Assembly (NCBI GenBank): GCA_020466095.1
Contig: CM035806.1
Coordinates: forward strand, 65,406,532 to 65,470,531
Length of the DNA stretch: 64,000 nt
Reading direction: 5' to 3'
Source: Chlorops oryzae
Lineage: Eukaryota; Arthropoda; Insecta; Diptera; Chloropidae
The notes beneath the pieces are model-generated. The model did no database searches and was not told the DNA's origin. It worked only from the letters and a program-made list of their open reading frames with translations. Every line of letters starts with the position of its first letter. Position 1 is the first letter of the stretch. This document shows, piece after piece, positions 21,901 to 34,417 of this stretch. Made by a program: the position numbers and the translations under genes.

Positions 21901-22711
21901 GTAGAACGACGGAACTGACATTTTGACAACTCTATTCTCGGACGGACACAACGAACCACATGAAAATGTCAAGAACAGAGTCGAACAACAAGTTCTAAGG
22001 CAGTCCATAAAATCGAACAGTCGAACATTCGAACAGTCCCGGTCTCGGCCAATGAATTTTCATTTGAATTCTTTCAGTTTTCATAGCATGACGACGTTCG
22101 CGTCGCTGACTCCACAATGCCATTCGGTCGGTCCTCAATAAATTTATGTATGTATGTATGTATGTGCAACCAAAGAGCTCGAATCCAATCCGTTTCCAAG
22201 CTGTGCAAGTAATTAATTTAAATATGCTGGAAGAATAGAAATAAGCAGAGAAAAAGAAACACACAAATTAGAGATTTCGAGGAACTTTTGAGTTTTCCTC
22301 TTGTTTCTTTACCACATCCCTCCCCCGAAAAAGATTCCGTGGGAGAGAAGAAATATATTGAAACAGGGGAAATGAAATTGTGTTAAATCGAATGCGAACC
22401 TAGAGGCATTTCCGATGTCGATTATTGGCGCGCTTCCAAATCCAAATGGTCTTGAGATCACCGAACTATAGAGTAACGGAGCGGAGAAACTAGAGCAATA
22501 CAGTACGCATACACTCCGATCGCGAGTGTTGTGCCTTCGATGATGCTTAGGTAGGTTCAGATCGAGTCATGCCCCCGAATAACGCAATTAATATGCTGGC
22601 GTCATCGCCAATCGACTTGAATAGAAATCAATTTGAGTTGAGTGTGAATCATCACTGATTCGAAAATCAGGCAATCGGAAGTTGAATATTTAAATGGAAT
22701 GCTCACTTATA
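18981..22711. other. unique-looking DNA, possibly host regulatory or UTR/intron
   Basis: It lacks the repeat families seen elsewhere. It has a (TTG)n run at 19147-19168, (ATGT)n at 22146-22163, TA and T runs near 20612-20642, and a GC-richer part at 21740-22130. No open frame has recognisable domains. The composition resembles untranslated or intronic DNA of a large fly gene, but nothing here proves it. Confidence 0.3.
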
Positions 22712-22816
22712 ATTGAGAAGAGAGAGAACGAGAGAGAGAAAGATAGAGAGAGAGAGAGATAGAGATAGAGAGGGAGAGAGAGTGAGAGAGAGAGAGGGAG
22801 AGAGAGAGGAGGAGAG

Positions 22817-22852
<36 letters not shown>

Positions 22853-22853
22853 G

Positions 22854-22887
<34 letters not shown>

Positions 22888-23642
22888 AGAGGGAGGGAGA
22901 GAGAGGGAGAGAGGGAAAGAGGGAGAGAGGGAGGAAGAGGGAAAGAGAGAAAGAAAGAGAGAGAGAAAGAGAGAGAAAGTGAGAGACAGAGAGAGAGAGA
23001 GAGGGTGAGAGATGGTGAGCGAGAGCGGGCGAGTGAGAGAGGGTGAGCGAGAGAGGGAGACCGAGAGAGGTTGAGAGAGGGAGGAGGAATGAAAAGAGGG
23101 CGAGAAAATGAGGGAGACAGAGAGGGTTATTGGGCGATAGGGGGCTATGGGGAGGAAGAGGGAGAGAGAGAAATATAGTGAGAGGGAGAGAAAGAGAATG
23201 AGATAGAGGAAGAGAGATGGTGAGAGAGAGAAAGCGAAGGAAAGAGAGGGGTAAAAAGCTGGTGAGAGGGGTGATAGAGGGGGAGAGAGGGGTGTAGAGG
23301 GTGTAGAGAGAGGGGGAGAGAGAGGGGGAGATATGTGGTGAGAGAGGGGGAGAGAGAAGGGGTGATAGAGGGGGAGAGAGGTGTGAGATAGGTCAGAGGA
23401 GGAGAGGAGGAGGTCGAGAAGAGAAAGATAGAGAGGGGAGATATAGAGAGAGGAGGAGAGAGATATAGAGAAGAGAAGGATAAAGAGAGGGGAGAGAAAG
23501 AGAGAGTAGAGGGATAGAGAGATATCGAGAGGAGAGAGATAGAGAGATAGAGAGAGGACAGGGATAGAGAGAGGACAGAGATAGAGAGAGGAGAGAAATA
23601 GAGAGAGGAGAGAGAGAGGAAGGGAGACGGGAGAAACATAAT
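22712..23642. repeat. ~930-bp polypurine (GA)n tract
   Basis: Almost uninterrupted A/G on the plus strand, built of GAGA, GGGAGA and GATAGAGA units that drift in composition along its length. A 324-aa minus-strand Ser/Leu/Pro frame spans it and is a composition artefact. Confidence 0.97.
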
Positions 23643-24547
23643 GAGATGTGAGAGGACAGAACATCTAAATGCGATTTCCCAGTCCTTCCAAAAGTTAACC
23701 ATGCTCACTTAATGGAATGAACTTTCGAAACCGGTCTCGTTGTTTCATAACTTCTTCCCTCTCTCTACCTCTCTCTCCCTATCCCATTCTTACGCATTCT
23801 TTACAACTGCCGCAAAATCCTCTTTTCAAACTGGCCGACCAATTCGTTGATAAATTGTGCCGCAGCAACGCAATGCATGGTCGCTATGCCCCATGTCCGT
23901 CCAGCCGCCTATGCGCCTATCCAACCGTCCGTCTGCCTTATATGATTTTTATAGAAGTCGTTGTTGTTGCATTCACCATTTGTTGCGTTTAATAATGCCA
24001 TTGCATATTTAGCCATCGCTGTTAATATGGTGCCGCTTTTTGTGTCTTATTTTGTTTACCCTCATAGGTTTACCGCTTCGTTGCTCTGATCAGCATTCAT
24101 TACACACGTGGAATGTGCAAGATAGATATATGTACATACAAATGTGTGTACATATTTATATAGGTATGTACATACGTAAAAAGGTACACAGAGCTGCAGT
24201 CCGCTATCGTTTTACCTGTCAACTGATTTTATTTACTCTCTTTACTTCTTGTTCTTCACTCTTTGCTCTTTATTTTTCATAGAAAAGTAGAAATTTCATT
24301 CTTACCGAACATAGGAAAACGATTTCAATTGTACTAATATTCCCTGATGAAAGTGGTGCCCCTTCTCTTTGGACTCTTTAGATAAAAATAACTCAACGTG
24401 TGTAACAAACTTCTTTATTTCTCCCCTAAAATGCTTCGAAATACATACGTCCCCTTTTACTTTTTAATGTCCGCAACAAAATTGCATTCCGAAAAACTTC
24501 CACATCCATTCATTTGAAGTTCGCCGTGTCTCTCGCTTGCACTTTGT
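23643..24547. other. no gene recognised
   Basis: Low-GC DNA with no domain-bearing frame and no transposon ends. Confidence 0.4.
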
Positions 24548-24548
24548 C

Positions 24549-24595
<47 letters not shown>

Positions 24596-24705
24596 CTGTT
24601 CACATACACCAATGTCATCCAAAAAAAAAGCGCAACACCAATTCTGAACCCCCAAAAAACGATAAAAACTAGAGCAACAACAACAACAACAACGACGACG
24701 ACGAC
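24548..24705. repeat. (CT)n and (CAA)n/(CGA)n microsatellites
   Basis: Pure CT at 24550-24592 is followed at 24675-24705 by (CAA)n passing into (CGA)n. Confidence 0.95.
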
Positions 24706-26039
24706 AAAAATAACAAAACACGACGAAAGCCAAAGTGTAAGTGACAGCAAGAGCAAAAACAACAATTGGTGTAATAAATATTTCGAAATTCAATGGAAGC
24801 CTTACAAGTGAAATATGACCCTAATAATGAATATTATCACACAGTGAGGGTAACGCTAATGCAGACCAGAATTTCCTTTAAAACAGCACACTAAATACGA
24901 GTACCCTCCCACTTCGAAGACTGTGCCTTTCTTAGGGTATATGATGATAATATGAATTATTAACACGCACAGACGCAAATGCATTAAGCTGCATTTTTTC
25001 GACTTTTTTTTAGAACCTTAAAAATAGCGAACAATTTTTTTAAAACAGAAGACAACGTTTTCCTTTCTCTGGAAGCGTAATCTTCCAAGCTTATTGCTGT
25101 TATAAGAAGAAGAAAATATATTGTATGTATGTAGTTAAATTGACAGCTTTGAGATTGCATGACAATAAAAATAAACTTTGACATTGATCAGTTTGACGTA
25201 GAACAAACATTAATACATAGCTTATAAGGCAATAGTGATTTGAGAAACTGCTTTGATGAGGATTGCCGGTGTTTTGTTTGTTGATTTTTTTTAAGTAAAA
25301 AATAAGTTTTTCAATATTTTTATCCCAACTTAAGGGTAAGTTGTTTTGTGCAATCCTTGTATACAGGAGAACATTCAACTCCCGATTTTGACTGTAGTTA
25401 CATGTTAAATTTTATTATTAAGAAATTGATCGATTTAAGAATGAATTGTTTTAACATGCTTCCGTCATGTCCTACCAAATATTATGCCTCTAGATCAGTC
25501 TGTAGTTACTGGCCAGTAATGTCGGATTCCGTCTTAGGAATTTCGATATCACTTCCAAAAATGGCAGACAATTTAAGTCGATAATTTGACACACTAGCTA
25601 CTTCTGTCCCAGAAGATGAAATCTAATTATTTTAAATGGGAGCTTCCGCCAAGAGCAGAAATTAGATTTAAAGTTGTTTTTCAAGTTAATAATGCTACTG
25701 TAATTAGCCGAACCACTCAAAATTCCCATTAATTGAAAAGCTGTTAAGGTTCCTTCCGACAAAGGCGGACATATCCTGGCAGAACAATGGACAGCTTCGA
25801 CTCCTGAGACCGATCAGCTCACAAATTTATGTCTCCATAGGGTTAAAACAGCCGCTATATCGTACATTGTGAATAATACAAGAGCGCATCCGTATGTTAA
25901 GCTTCAAATTTCAGCAGCTTTATGTTTTCACTCTTGCTTTGATTTTATGAAAAGTAGATTACCGAACTAGAAAAATTTATTTTTACGCTGATGAAAGCTT
26001 CCTTTGACAAAACGAAATTTTTCAGTTTACTTCCATAAA
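24706..26039. other. no gene recognised
   Basis: AT-rich DNA. The phrase GGTAACGCTAATGCAGAC near 24848 recurs at about 26324, so part of this is an old dispersed repeat. Confidence 0.4.
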
Positions 26040-26545
26040 AGCTTGAAATCGAAGTCTTACTTTTAAATTCGCAACATAGGTTCACCAAGCAATTTGAAAG
26101 TGTTTGTTAAAAAATATTTTTGTGCATCTGCCCATGCTCTCGTTCTCCATACAAATAAAAGAATTTTTCGTAACTTCAACAAAACTAAAACAAGACGTAG
26201 AAGCAATAAATCAAATTCGCAAACATAAGGTTCACCAAGAGCAAATTCAATTAGGTGTAAAAATATTTGAATTATGGCAAGCCGCACTGAATAGCCACAT
26301 AATAAAGATATTATCGTAACTTGAAGTAACGCTAATGCAGACGTAGAATTGCTTTAAATTCGCATACAATACGTATCACTTCAAGCGAATGCATAAGGTT
26401 ATGAAAAATATATTATGTCACACTGCACAGACAAATGAAGATTTTTTCGTTAACTTAATACGAAATTTGTTTAAAAGCGTAGAAGTTCTTCAAATTTCCA
26501 ACATAGGTTTCACAAGGAGAATGAAATATTGTATGTAGAGTGTAA
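26040..26545 (+). repeat. decayed array related to Helentron family 2
   Basis: Phrases AAATTCGCAACATAGGTTCA, TTTTTCGTAACTT, GCGTAGAAG and CACAAGGAGAATGAAA recur at intervals. They match the internal tandem units of the family 2 element at 46975-47595 with many substitutions. Both termini are gone. Confidence 0.6.
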
Positions 26546-27142
26546 TAATTTGTGTGGCATAACATGACACGCTACATGAATTGAGAGAAGCAAAATTAAT
26601 ACAAGTTGCAATAGCTGATTAGAAATGCAGGGACGCGGTGTTTTCAAGTCGTTGCTTAGTACACGACTTAAGTTTCTTAATTGTTTCAAATTAATGTTAA
26701 CGTTTTTCTTCATCCTCTATCGCACACGAACCCATATCAACCCCATTTTGCGAATTCATTGTATCGTTATCATCGTTACATTTTTTATTAAGAAATTGAC
26801 TTTTTGAAGAAAATTTCTTCTAAAGCCTTCAACTCATCTCCTACCAAAAATATTATGACCCTAATCACTGTAGTTATGGAGATAATGCGGAATTACCCTT
26901 TAGGAATTTCATATACTTAATATTAAATTAATGGAACAACTGATTGATTTAAAGTGACAATTAATTTAAACTCTGACTTTTTCCCATGAAGAAAACTAAC
27001 TTTTTTAACATGGTGATGTCTTACGGCAAAGCGAATTGTTTCAAAGTTGTTTCTTTCAAGTTAATTGAGAGCTACATAAAGCCAAGAGACCACATAAAAT
27101 ACCCTATAAATTAGAACCAAGCTTTGAAGAGTTTCCATTCCA
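26546..27142. other. no feature recognised
   Basis: AT-rich DNA between two decayed elements; no coding sense. Confidence 0.4.
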
Positions 27143-27332
27143 CAGACAGGCGGACAGACAGACGGACAGACGGACAGACAGACGGACATGGCTAAATCGA
27201 ATCTCCTAGTGACGCTGATCATTTCTATCTATATATATTTTGTATGGTCTAGCTCGACTAGCTCTGGGTGTTACACACAACCACACACGCGGAATATACC
27301 CTCGACACAGAGTGTGTCGGGAATAATAAGCA
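27143..27332 (-). mobile_element. Helentron-like family 1, 5' fragment
   Basis: On the minus strand: the terminal hairpin (CGACACACTCTGTGTCGAGG), the core with GATCAGCGTCACTAGG, and a GTCY run at 27145-27186. The rest of the element is missing. Confidence 0.85.
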
Positions 27333-27384
27333 AGATTGCCGAACAATCCGATATCTGTTAGTTCAAATCCCCGTTCAGGCAGCG
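27327..27384 (+). pseudogene. tRNA-like fragment (B-box half)
   Basis: B-box TAGTTCAAATCCCC with the family words CAATCCGAT upstream and TTCAGGC downstream. The A-box half is not recognisable and the fragment abuts the Helentron end. A poly-T run follows (27386-27408). Confidence 0.4.
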
Positions 27385-27728
27385 TTTTTTTTTTTTTTTT
27401 TTTTTTTTGTTAAAAAATAGATAAAAATACCAATATCATGCAGTAAAATATTAATTCTTTCAAGTGATTCTTAAGTAATTTTTGTAAATAAAGAATTTTG
27501 TTTCAATTTTGTTTTGATTTACAAAAAAAAAACAAATTTTGAAATTCTTTATTAGTTCTTAACTTTTTTAATTTAATAATACATTCACAGAAATGTTTAT
27601 AATTTTTAAAACAAATTTCTTTCAATTTTAGAAATTGTTCTTTACTTTTCCAATTTAAAAAAAAAATTTTTTAATTTAAAAAAATAAAAACTAAACATTT
27701 TTTTTAATTTCAAATAATTATTTTCCTC
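27385..27728. other. AT-rich low-complexity DNA
   Basis: Long T and A runs; nothing else is visible. Confidence 0.6.
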
Positions 27729-28243
27729 AATGCTGGAAACAGTCCAAGATAATTCCAATTAAAAAACCCAACAAACCTGCTAATGATCCAAATTCCTATC
27801 GTCCGATCAGCTTGCTATCCTCTCTAAGTAAAATCCTCGAAATAATAATTAAAGAAGAACTTACGACATACATTGAAAATAACCAGCTCCTACCCAGATA
27901 TCAATTTGGTTTCCGCAAGGAACATAACACCGTTCATCCCCTCATCAGGATTCGCGATATTGTTAAAAGAAACTTCAACAGGCAAAAATCAACCGGTTTG
28001 CTATTGCTAGATATTAAAGCTGCATTCGATTCTGTCTGGCATGCAGCACTTATCTTTAAAATGCAAAGTTATAATATACCACTGAGGCTCATCAAAATAA
28101 TACAACGGATTTCTACGCAAAGTCTACACCATATAGCAGGGATTGAGCCTGTGCCCGAAAAGATACTCAGGCTAATGGAAAATTTTAACTCCAGATGTCA
28201 ATACTTGAATATGAGCACATACGGAACTTGTCCCTTTCATTAA
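27729..28243 (+). pseudogene. non-LTR retrotransposon RT fragment (Jockey-like)
   Basis: An open stretch reads WKQSKIIPIKKPNKPAND.., YRPISLLSSLSKILE, then LPRYQFGFRKEHNT and LLLDIKAAFDSVWH, i.e. the fingers and first palm motif (with its catalytic Asp) of a LINE reverse transcriptase. After about residue 130 the text jumps to an unrelated-looking C-terminal tail (..MENFNSRCQYLNMSTYG..) and stops. The YxDD motif and the endonuclease are absent, so this is a 5'-truncated, internally deleted copy. The Jockey-like label is from recalled motif style. Confidence 0.8.
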
Positions 28244-29676
28244 GTTTAAGTAGGATAGTATAGGAATTTAAGTTAGTTCGTAGTATAGTAATGTAGTCAT
28301 AATTATTTCATATAGGTTTTTTGGACTTTTGCCTCCTGAAATAATATTAAAATTATACACACTATGTCACAAATTATCATACTGTCGAAGATGAACAGGT
28401 TATAAACAACCTAAACACTAGATACAGGTACTAGACTTTTAAGAGCTTGTAAATATTGTAAATATTATACCGAATAAAAGCAAACTAATTTAAATTTCAA
28501 ATAATTGTAGTTTTTAATTCCAATAACTTTTTTTCAATTTGTTTAAATTTTTCATTTATATATTATTTTCAATTAGATTAAAGTAAAAAACTTTTGACTT
28601 TAATACAAGTCGCACTGTAGTCGCACCTGTAGCATCGTGAATGGCCATATATGTACTTATATTTAGAGAAAGTCACACCAAGCTTGCAGACAAGTATGAA
28701 TTGTTTTGAAATTTTTCGTAGGGTGATTCATGGTCGACGTCTTACTCGAAAGGAATGCTTCACAGTTCGGAGAATTCCAAAAATTTTTTGTCTTTATCAA
28801 AAAATTCTTTTTTTTTCCTTCACTTTGGCGTTGAAATGCGGGCAGTTCTTGCAAATTTTCAATGAATGAGGGTGCAGAAAAGGGATTACTGTAATATTCG
28901 AATGGCGTGTAATCGATGATGCATGCGAATTAAAGACAACAAGCAGCAGCAGCACTTCAAGCGACAAAATAAAATAAACAAAGAATTCAAAATATTAAGA
29001 AAAAAAACTTGATCAAAGAGGCGCATCACGAAATTGAATTGGGATGAATAAAGGATATTTGAAAATGCAGTAAAAGCCGGAAAACATGAAAAGGGGTCGA
29101 AGGTAGTGCCGCAAGTAGTAATCAAAAGAGCAAGCTATTCGCTTCTTTCGTTTTAAGTAAATTTCAAACCCTTTCCACAAAGGCGTCCACAATGGAAAGT
29201 TCGAATCAAACAAGGGAGTTCGACAGCTTATTACGGCACTGAAGAAGAGGAGGTGGTATTTTCAATTTTAAATCAATTGAACCGAATAGTTTGATTATGA
29301 TCAGAATTTCTAATGAAATACTGCTGGCTTTTGACATAAAAAATACCCATAATTTTCATCGAGTACAACTCTATCGTATGGAATGGAATAATTGAATAAG
29401 TAATAGTTTGCTGTGCTTTTTTAAAATATTTTTTCATTCAGGAATTTCGCTGTCACGTCGATAGATCTTAAAGTTTTCTTTTTCTGGTTTAGGTATTACT
29501 ATATTTTTTATTTTGAAATTATATTATTCCTTCCACGTTCGCGTGCTCGCAACTGATCAACGAATGGTGCAAAGTAGCAACACAACTCGAAAAAGCCTCT
29601 TCTTTATATAAGATAATTCAGTCCATATCGAGAGAAGCGTACGCAGAGGGGATTTTGAGCATTACAAAACTATATA
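28244..29676. other. LINE 3' UTR-like tail, then unassigned DNA
   Basis: The first ~250 bp after the RT fragment end in AATAAAAGCAAACTAATT and may be its 3' UTR. The rest has short frames without domains. Confidence 0.35.
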
Positions 29677-29782
29677 CAGTGTACTCTCTCCTTGCGGACA
29701 CTCCACTTAAGCGGACACCTCTGTTAAGCGGAAACATTTATCGGGCCCGTAGGTGTCCGCTTAAGAGAGAGTACGTACGCTG
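29677..29782. mobile_element. 106-bp pogo/Tigger-like MITE
   Basis: Flanked by TA (29675 and 29783). Left CAGTGTACTCTCTCCTTGCG and the inverted right end share the CTCTCT..AAGCGGACACC phrasing. It is closely related to 15024-15204. Confidence 0.8.
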
Positions 29783-29789
29783 TACAAAT

Positions 29790-30180
29790 CGTCGGCTTAA
29801 AGTGTAAACCAGCTAACTAATAATTTCAAAACTTTACAGGGTAAGCAAAAAATATTTTTTTCTTTAGGACTTTAAGCTTAGGAAGGAAACCCAAAATATG
29901 GATGGTTTATTTTCGTTCTATACGAAGTCTCTTCCAAAGTCGATTCTGTGCACTATACTAAAGCTTTATTGAAGTCACTTGGTGGTATTAGCTGTGAACT
30001 TTGACCACAGTTGGACTTAGCAGTTTTACTCATCACCAATTTCTCCGTATTTATAGTACAATTTGAAACTAAAAAAGATTTTTTTGCCTGATGATGCAGT
30101 ATGCTTTTTTCTTTCGAATGACATCAAAAAGTCAGAATTGGTTAAAAGTGGGCTTAGCAGGTTTACACTTAAAGCCAACG
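29790..30180. mobile_element. 391-bp TIR element (CGTCGGCTTAAAG ends)
   Basis: Left CGTCGGCTTAAAGTGTAAAC and the inverse of the right end CGTTGGCTTTAAGTGTAAAC form a ~27-bp TIR. The interior does not encode a protein. A truncated inverted copy is at 13562-13767. It begins 7 bp after the pogo-like MITE. Confidence 0.85.
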
Positions 30181-31448
30181 ATATGGTGCCTATTTTCTCA
30201 TTTTTTTTTACTTTCAATACTGATATTTCGTAGAGGGATCAAACGCCCAAAACAACTCCCTACATACGCCCATGGGCTTACATGTTCAACATTGTCATTG
30301 ACTTTGTACAAATTGAAAAGCAGTGAGCTTGTGGGGCTTGGCTATCGATACGTATGGTTTGATTTCTATGTGTCAAAAAAGACTTACGGTAATGTCACCT
30401 ATTGTGGATCCCCTAAGCAAAAGTTTAAATAAAAATTAGGTGAACAAGGTCAACCGAGGTTTTTGTATACCATTCGTTAGTCGATATTACTAGGAAACTT
30501 TCCATGGTAGCAGAACTTCAAAATGATGTTTATAAAAGAAAATATTTGATTTTGAAAAAAGGGTAAAATTTTTTGGGGGGAAAAATTGAAACCTCGAGTG
30601 GACCATCCGAGGAAAATTTCAAAAAAACGGTCGACATACAAACCAAAAAACCACATAACTACAAAAGCTTTTGATCTGAGCGTCGGATTCAGTGTCATTA
30701 TCCGAGTAGTCACAATGTTTGCATGTAAAAACATCTTTGATACTGATGCACTTCTCGACGACATGCCCAAATGCTATTTAAAATTAACCAAAAAATTTAA
30801 TAAAGCTAATAAAACTAGTTAGCACGGTATAAAGCATAGATTATTTTAAGAAAAATTAAGAGCGGACCTTTTTTAATATAGGTTTTAATGCATTTTTTTT
30901 TCATAAATTTTGTACATACTTAAACGGTATTTTATTTTAATAAAAATAAGGAACATAAATGTGTCGTTGACTAAAAAGAAAAAGAAACATAAACAAAACA
31001 TTCTGTTTTAAAAAGTGTTATTACTTAGAACTAATGTACATCAACAGCAAATGTCTCGATCGCTTATATGTGTACATTTTGCAGTATTTTCGTTTCATAA
31101 CTTGAATCAGGGATGCAGCCAGAGAATTAATGCTCTGGTAGTTCTGATATTCGCAAGAGTGGTAGATTAATCAATTTTGAGACAGTATCCAAAAAATACT
31201 TGGGGGGGGGTTTTTTGAAAATTTTTCGAGTTATGGACCAAAAACCAAAATTTTTATTTTAAGAGCGTCCAATTCTGTGATTTAGAGTGGCCAATTTTAC
31301 ATTAAGAGTGGCTAGAGCGGCCAGAGCGGCCGCCTTAAAATAATCCATGGTATAAAGTATATTTATATCAAGGTTATAAGCAGTGGTCCCCTCAAGGTAA
31401 ATTATACGATTTCAAGTGAGTTCAATGACCAAACTAACAAGAAATATA
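30181..31448. other. no gene recognised
   Basis: Overlapping ~80-100-aa frames at 30477-30822 on both strands have no motif. Poly-G at 31202-31211. Confidence 0.35.
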
Positions 31449-32161
31449 CGGTGGTTCAGCCAAATAAGGCCAACGCCTTTATAAGGCCCGATTTTCAGAA
31501 AACATATTTCTAGCACTCTCAGCATAATGATTTTTGGCATGTTCTAAAGCGTTTATATTTACTTCACAGAGAAAACATTGAGCTTGATCTAATTTTGCGT
31601 GAGAAGAAGAATGTTTTTCTAAAAGTTGTTGATAATTTTTTAAAGTCTTGATGCGCATACCAAAAGTCGGACTTTATTCAAAATAGAAAGGTTGGGAGAA
31701 AAACCCTGGCTTTGTTGTATTCCGAATAAAACGTTGTGGAAGAAATTATATTGAGTGGTCTTAATAAGGCCCACAATAGTCACCTTGCAGCTGATTCTTA
31801 AAAAAAATTTTTTTTGGAGGCCCTAAATAGACCTTAATATACCAAGTTTTAAAAAACAATGAGAAAGAAAGCCTTTTACTGCAATGGACAGCAAGTTAAC
31901 AAAATTATTATCGATAAAGCTTTGTACCTGCATTTCAATATACAACTTTGAGTTTTAATAATATTATTTTATATAAGAAGAGCTGTGCAGAGTAGGGTTG
32001 TAAAAAAAACATTCAAAGTTTCGATTTAATCGATTTTTTTGGCTTTCGATCGATTTTTTTTAGAATCGATTATGTTTTTTTCGATTTTTAATAAAATCGA
32101 TTTTTTCTTTCGATGTTAAATTTTTTTGGAAAATGTTTAAAATATGAGCAAACCGATATGT

Positions 32162-33021
32162 AACAAGTAAGGGTGTTATAGTCAGGCGAGCCTGACAATA
32201 GAATACCCGACACAGACACACATGTTCAAATAACATTTAATATCCAGAGGTGTTTAAGGCCATTAGAGGCCCCATATATCGACCTTTGATAGATTTTTTT
32301 ATGAAAACCGCCCTTTTGCCACGCCCACTTTTCCAATTTTTTGGAATTCTAATCGGGGGCTTAAATATACGCTCAAATTCTAAGTTTCATTAAAATATTG
32401 CGAAAAAGTCCGATTTTAAGGCAGTTTTGGGATTTTTGTGACGACCCTAGTACTGGAGGTACCCTTAATAATGGACCGATCTAGGAAATTTTTTGGGAGA
32501 ATGTTTATGGCTACAAAATAAGCATAAGTGCCAACTTTCGTTCAAGTCCCATTTGAAGTTCGGGTGAAGGGGACAATTTTCGAAAACCGCCCTTCTGCCA
32601 CGCCCACTTTTAAAATTTTTGAAAATCGTATTACTTGCCTTGAAACATGTTCAAATATCAAATTTCATCAAAATATCTTGAAAAACATCGGTTTTAGAGC
32701 AGTTTTTGTGATTTTCATAACAGACCCTAGTACTGGAGGTACCCCTAAAAATTGTCCGATCGGGTCCATTCTCGAACTTGTTCTTACTCATGTCCCCGTG
32801 AGCACGCATACCAAATTTTGTCAAGATAGCTCAATTTCTTCGATAAGATAACTGTATACAAACAGACGACGGACAGACGGACGGACATGTCTAAATCGAA
32901 TCTCCTGGTGACACTGATCATTTCTATATATATTTTGTATGGTCTATCTCGACTAGTTCTGGGTGTTACACACAACCACACAAACGCAATATACCCTCGA
33001 CACAGAGTGTGTCGGGTATAA
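32162..33021 (-). mobile_element. Helentron-like family 1, full copy
   Basis: Both ends are present on the minus strand: the hairpin TATACCCGACACACTCTG at the right and the GTCAGG/CCTGAC hairpin with ACCCTTACTTGT at the left (..GCGAGCCTGAC..). The GTCY run is short here. It lies inside the hAT-like element. Confidence 0.9.
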
Positions 33022-33113
33022 AAATGGACAAAATACAGAAATTGACGGTCAATTCTTCTGAATGCACCTCCAAAAGTGAACCGTTGTGATACCACGAGGG
33101 AAGCCATGCCTTC

Positions 33114-33323
33114 CTAGTTACACCTTTGGTGGAGCCAGTTAGACTCATTTATGAAGCGAGCCATGTCTTTTATTCGAGCAGATGTTAGCTCGGTGAGGGA
33201 GGAGAAGAAGAAGGAGTCGAGCAGCCTGGATTTTCTCCTGGCCAGACTCGGACAGTGACACATGAGGTGGCTTGCTGGTTCTTCTTCCTCCTCCGATCTG
33301 CAACTTCTACAGTGTAAAAGACC
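33114..33323 (-). pseudogene. LINE C-terminal zinc-knuckle relic
   Basis: The minus strand reads GLLHCRSCRSEEEEPASHLM.. with Cys and His spaced C-x2-C-x9-H-x4-C, then CPSLARRKSRLLDSFFF.., ARIKDMARFINESNWL and a stop. This motif and the following helix-rich tail are typical of the C-terminus of insect non-LTR retrotransposon polyproteins. LINE B at 42.05 kb has the same spacing. The upstream RT is missing (a stop lies 3 nt before the fragment). The clade is uncertain. Confidence 0.65.
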
Positions 33324-34213
33324 TCAATTATTGATTGACTGCTTAAACATAAGTCAATCTTGCTCTTCGATTCTTTGGCAATTCCTCTTTGTAGTTGCGT
33401 TGAACGGCAACTGTTATTTTTCGACTTTTACCCCATTCGCGAAGGAATATTTTTAACGGGCATGTTACTGAAATGACTATTAAAATCGTCAAAAACTTTA
33501 AATGCTTCTAAAATCACGCTGAGTAAGTTTTGACCTGGCTTTCAACTTTAAATTCGGAGAGAATAATATATGTATCGCTTTGATCTATTATAATGAAATA
33601 CAGGATTTGTTGTAACGAATTTTGGGGCACATAAAATATCGTAAATCGTCAGTTTTTGACGATATTGATTTCCGTAACATGCCCGTAAAAATACTGTTAC
33701 TCTGTTAGTTTATAAACTTCAGAAAACAAAAAATAGGCATTATAAATAAGTTTGGAAAAAATGAAAAATAAATCGATTTAATCGATTTATTGCTTCGATT
33801 AATCATCCAACATCGATTTATAACTATGCAGGTCTTCGATTAATCGAAAATCGATTTTTTCTTAAATTTTACAACTCTAGTGCAGAGTATTTATTTTAAT
33901 TTTTGATCTCAAGCAACATTTACAATGAAATCAGATAATAGTTTTGTATTTTTCTTCATCTGTTCGCACGTTTTTGAGAGCAATCATCATTAAGCCTTAT
34001 TTAGACATGGGGTTCCTAATATGGCAAAAACAGAACAATTTCTAAAATGTCTCAAATGAATACTTTTAAACACTTTTTTGTACTTTGTTTTACATTTTCG
34101 GATAAAGAAGAGGTTAAATAAAAGTGATTAAGATCCAAACTCTCTCTAAGTTTAACCAATTTGCCCCTCTGTGGCAAAAACCGTTACCATGGCCTTATTT
34201 GGGTCAGTTACCT

Positions 34214-34417
34214 TACTTCTTAAGTTTAACAAGTCAAATTTTAATTTCGAAAATTTAGAAAACGCTGAAAAAAATCGGAAGAAAGCTCATTTTACAGAAT
34301 TTGGTTTTATTTAAAAAAATATTTGGGTTTATTATTATTATTAAGGCTATAAGATATGCACCTAGTGTCCACGGACCTCTGTCGGAGGTGTTTGTCGGAG
34401 GAATCAAAAGCAAAGGA
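34214..34417. other. short unassigned stretch, (ATT)n at 34328
   Basis: A small (TTA)n run precedes the truncated Helentron. Confidence 0.5.

Larger units (their letters stand above)
31993..33879. mobile_element. hAT-like element with 8-bp duplication GTGCAGAG
   Basis: GTGCAGAG stands at 31985-31992 and again at 33880-33887. The ends are TAGGGTTGTAAAA and, inverted, TAGAGTTGTAAAA. Both subterminal regions are rich in AATCGATTTTT words. An 8-bp duplication fits hAT. The body holds a Helentron, a LINE C-terminal relic and no transposase. Confidence 0.85.
31449..34213. mobile_element. Tc1-like TIR element (CCAAATAAGGCC ends), interrupted
   Basis: The left end CGGTGGTTCAGCCAAATAAG after TA and the right end, inverted, AGGTAACTGACCCAAATAAG before TA share a CCAAATAAGGCCA core. 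Another left end of the same family is at 50353. The original element (about 0.9 kb once the inner insertion is removed) codes for nothing recognisable. The superfamily call rests on the TA borders only. Confidence 0.65.

Noticed and set aside
22690..23664. 324-aa minus-strand ORF rich in Ser, Leu and Pro
   Set aside because: It exists only because the (GA)n tract lacks stops on that strand; composition is periodic and there is no domain.
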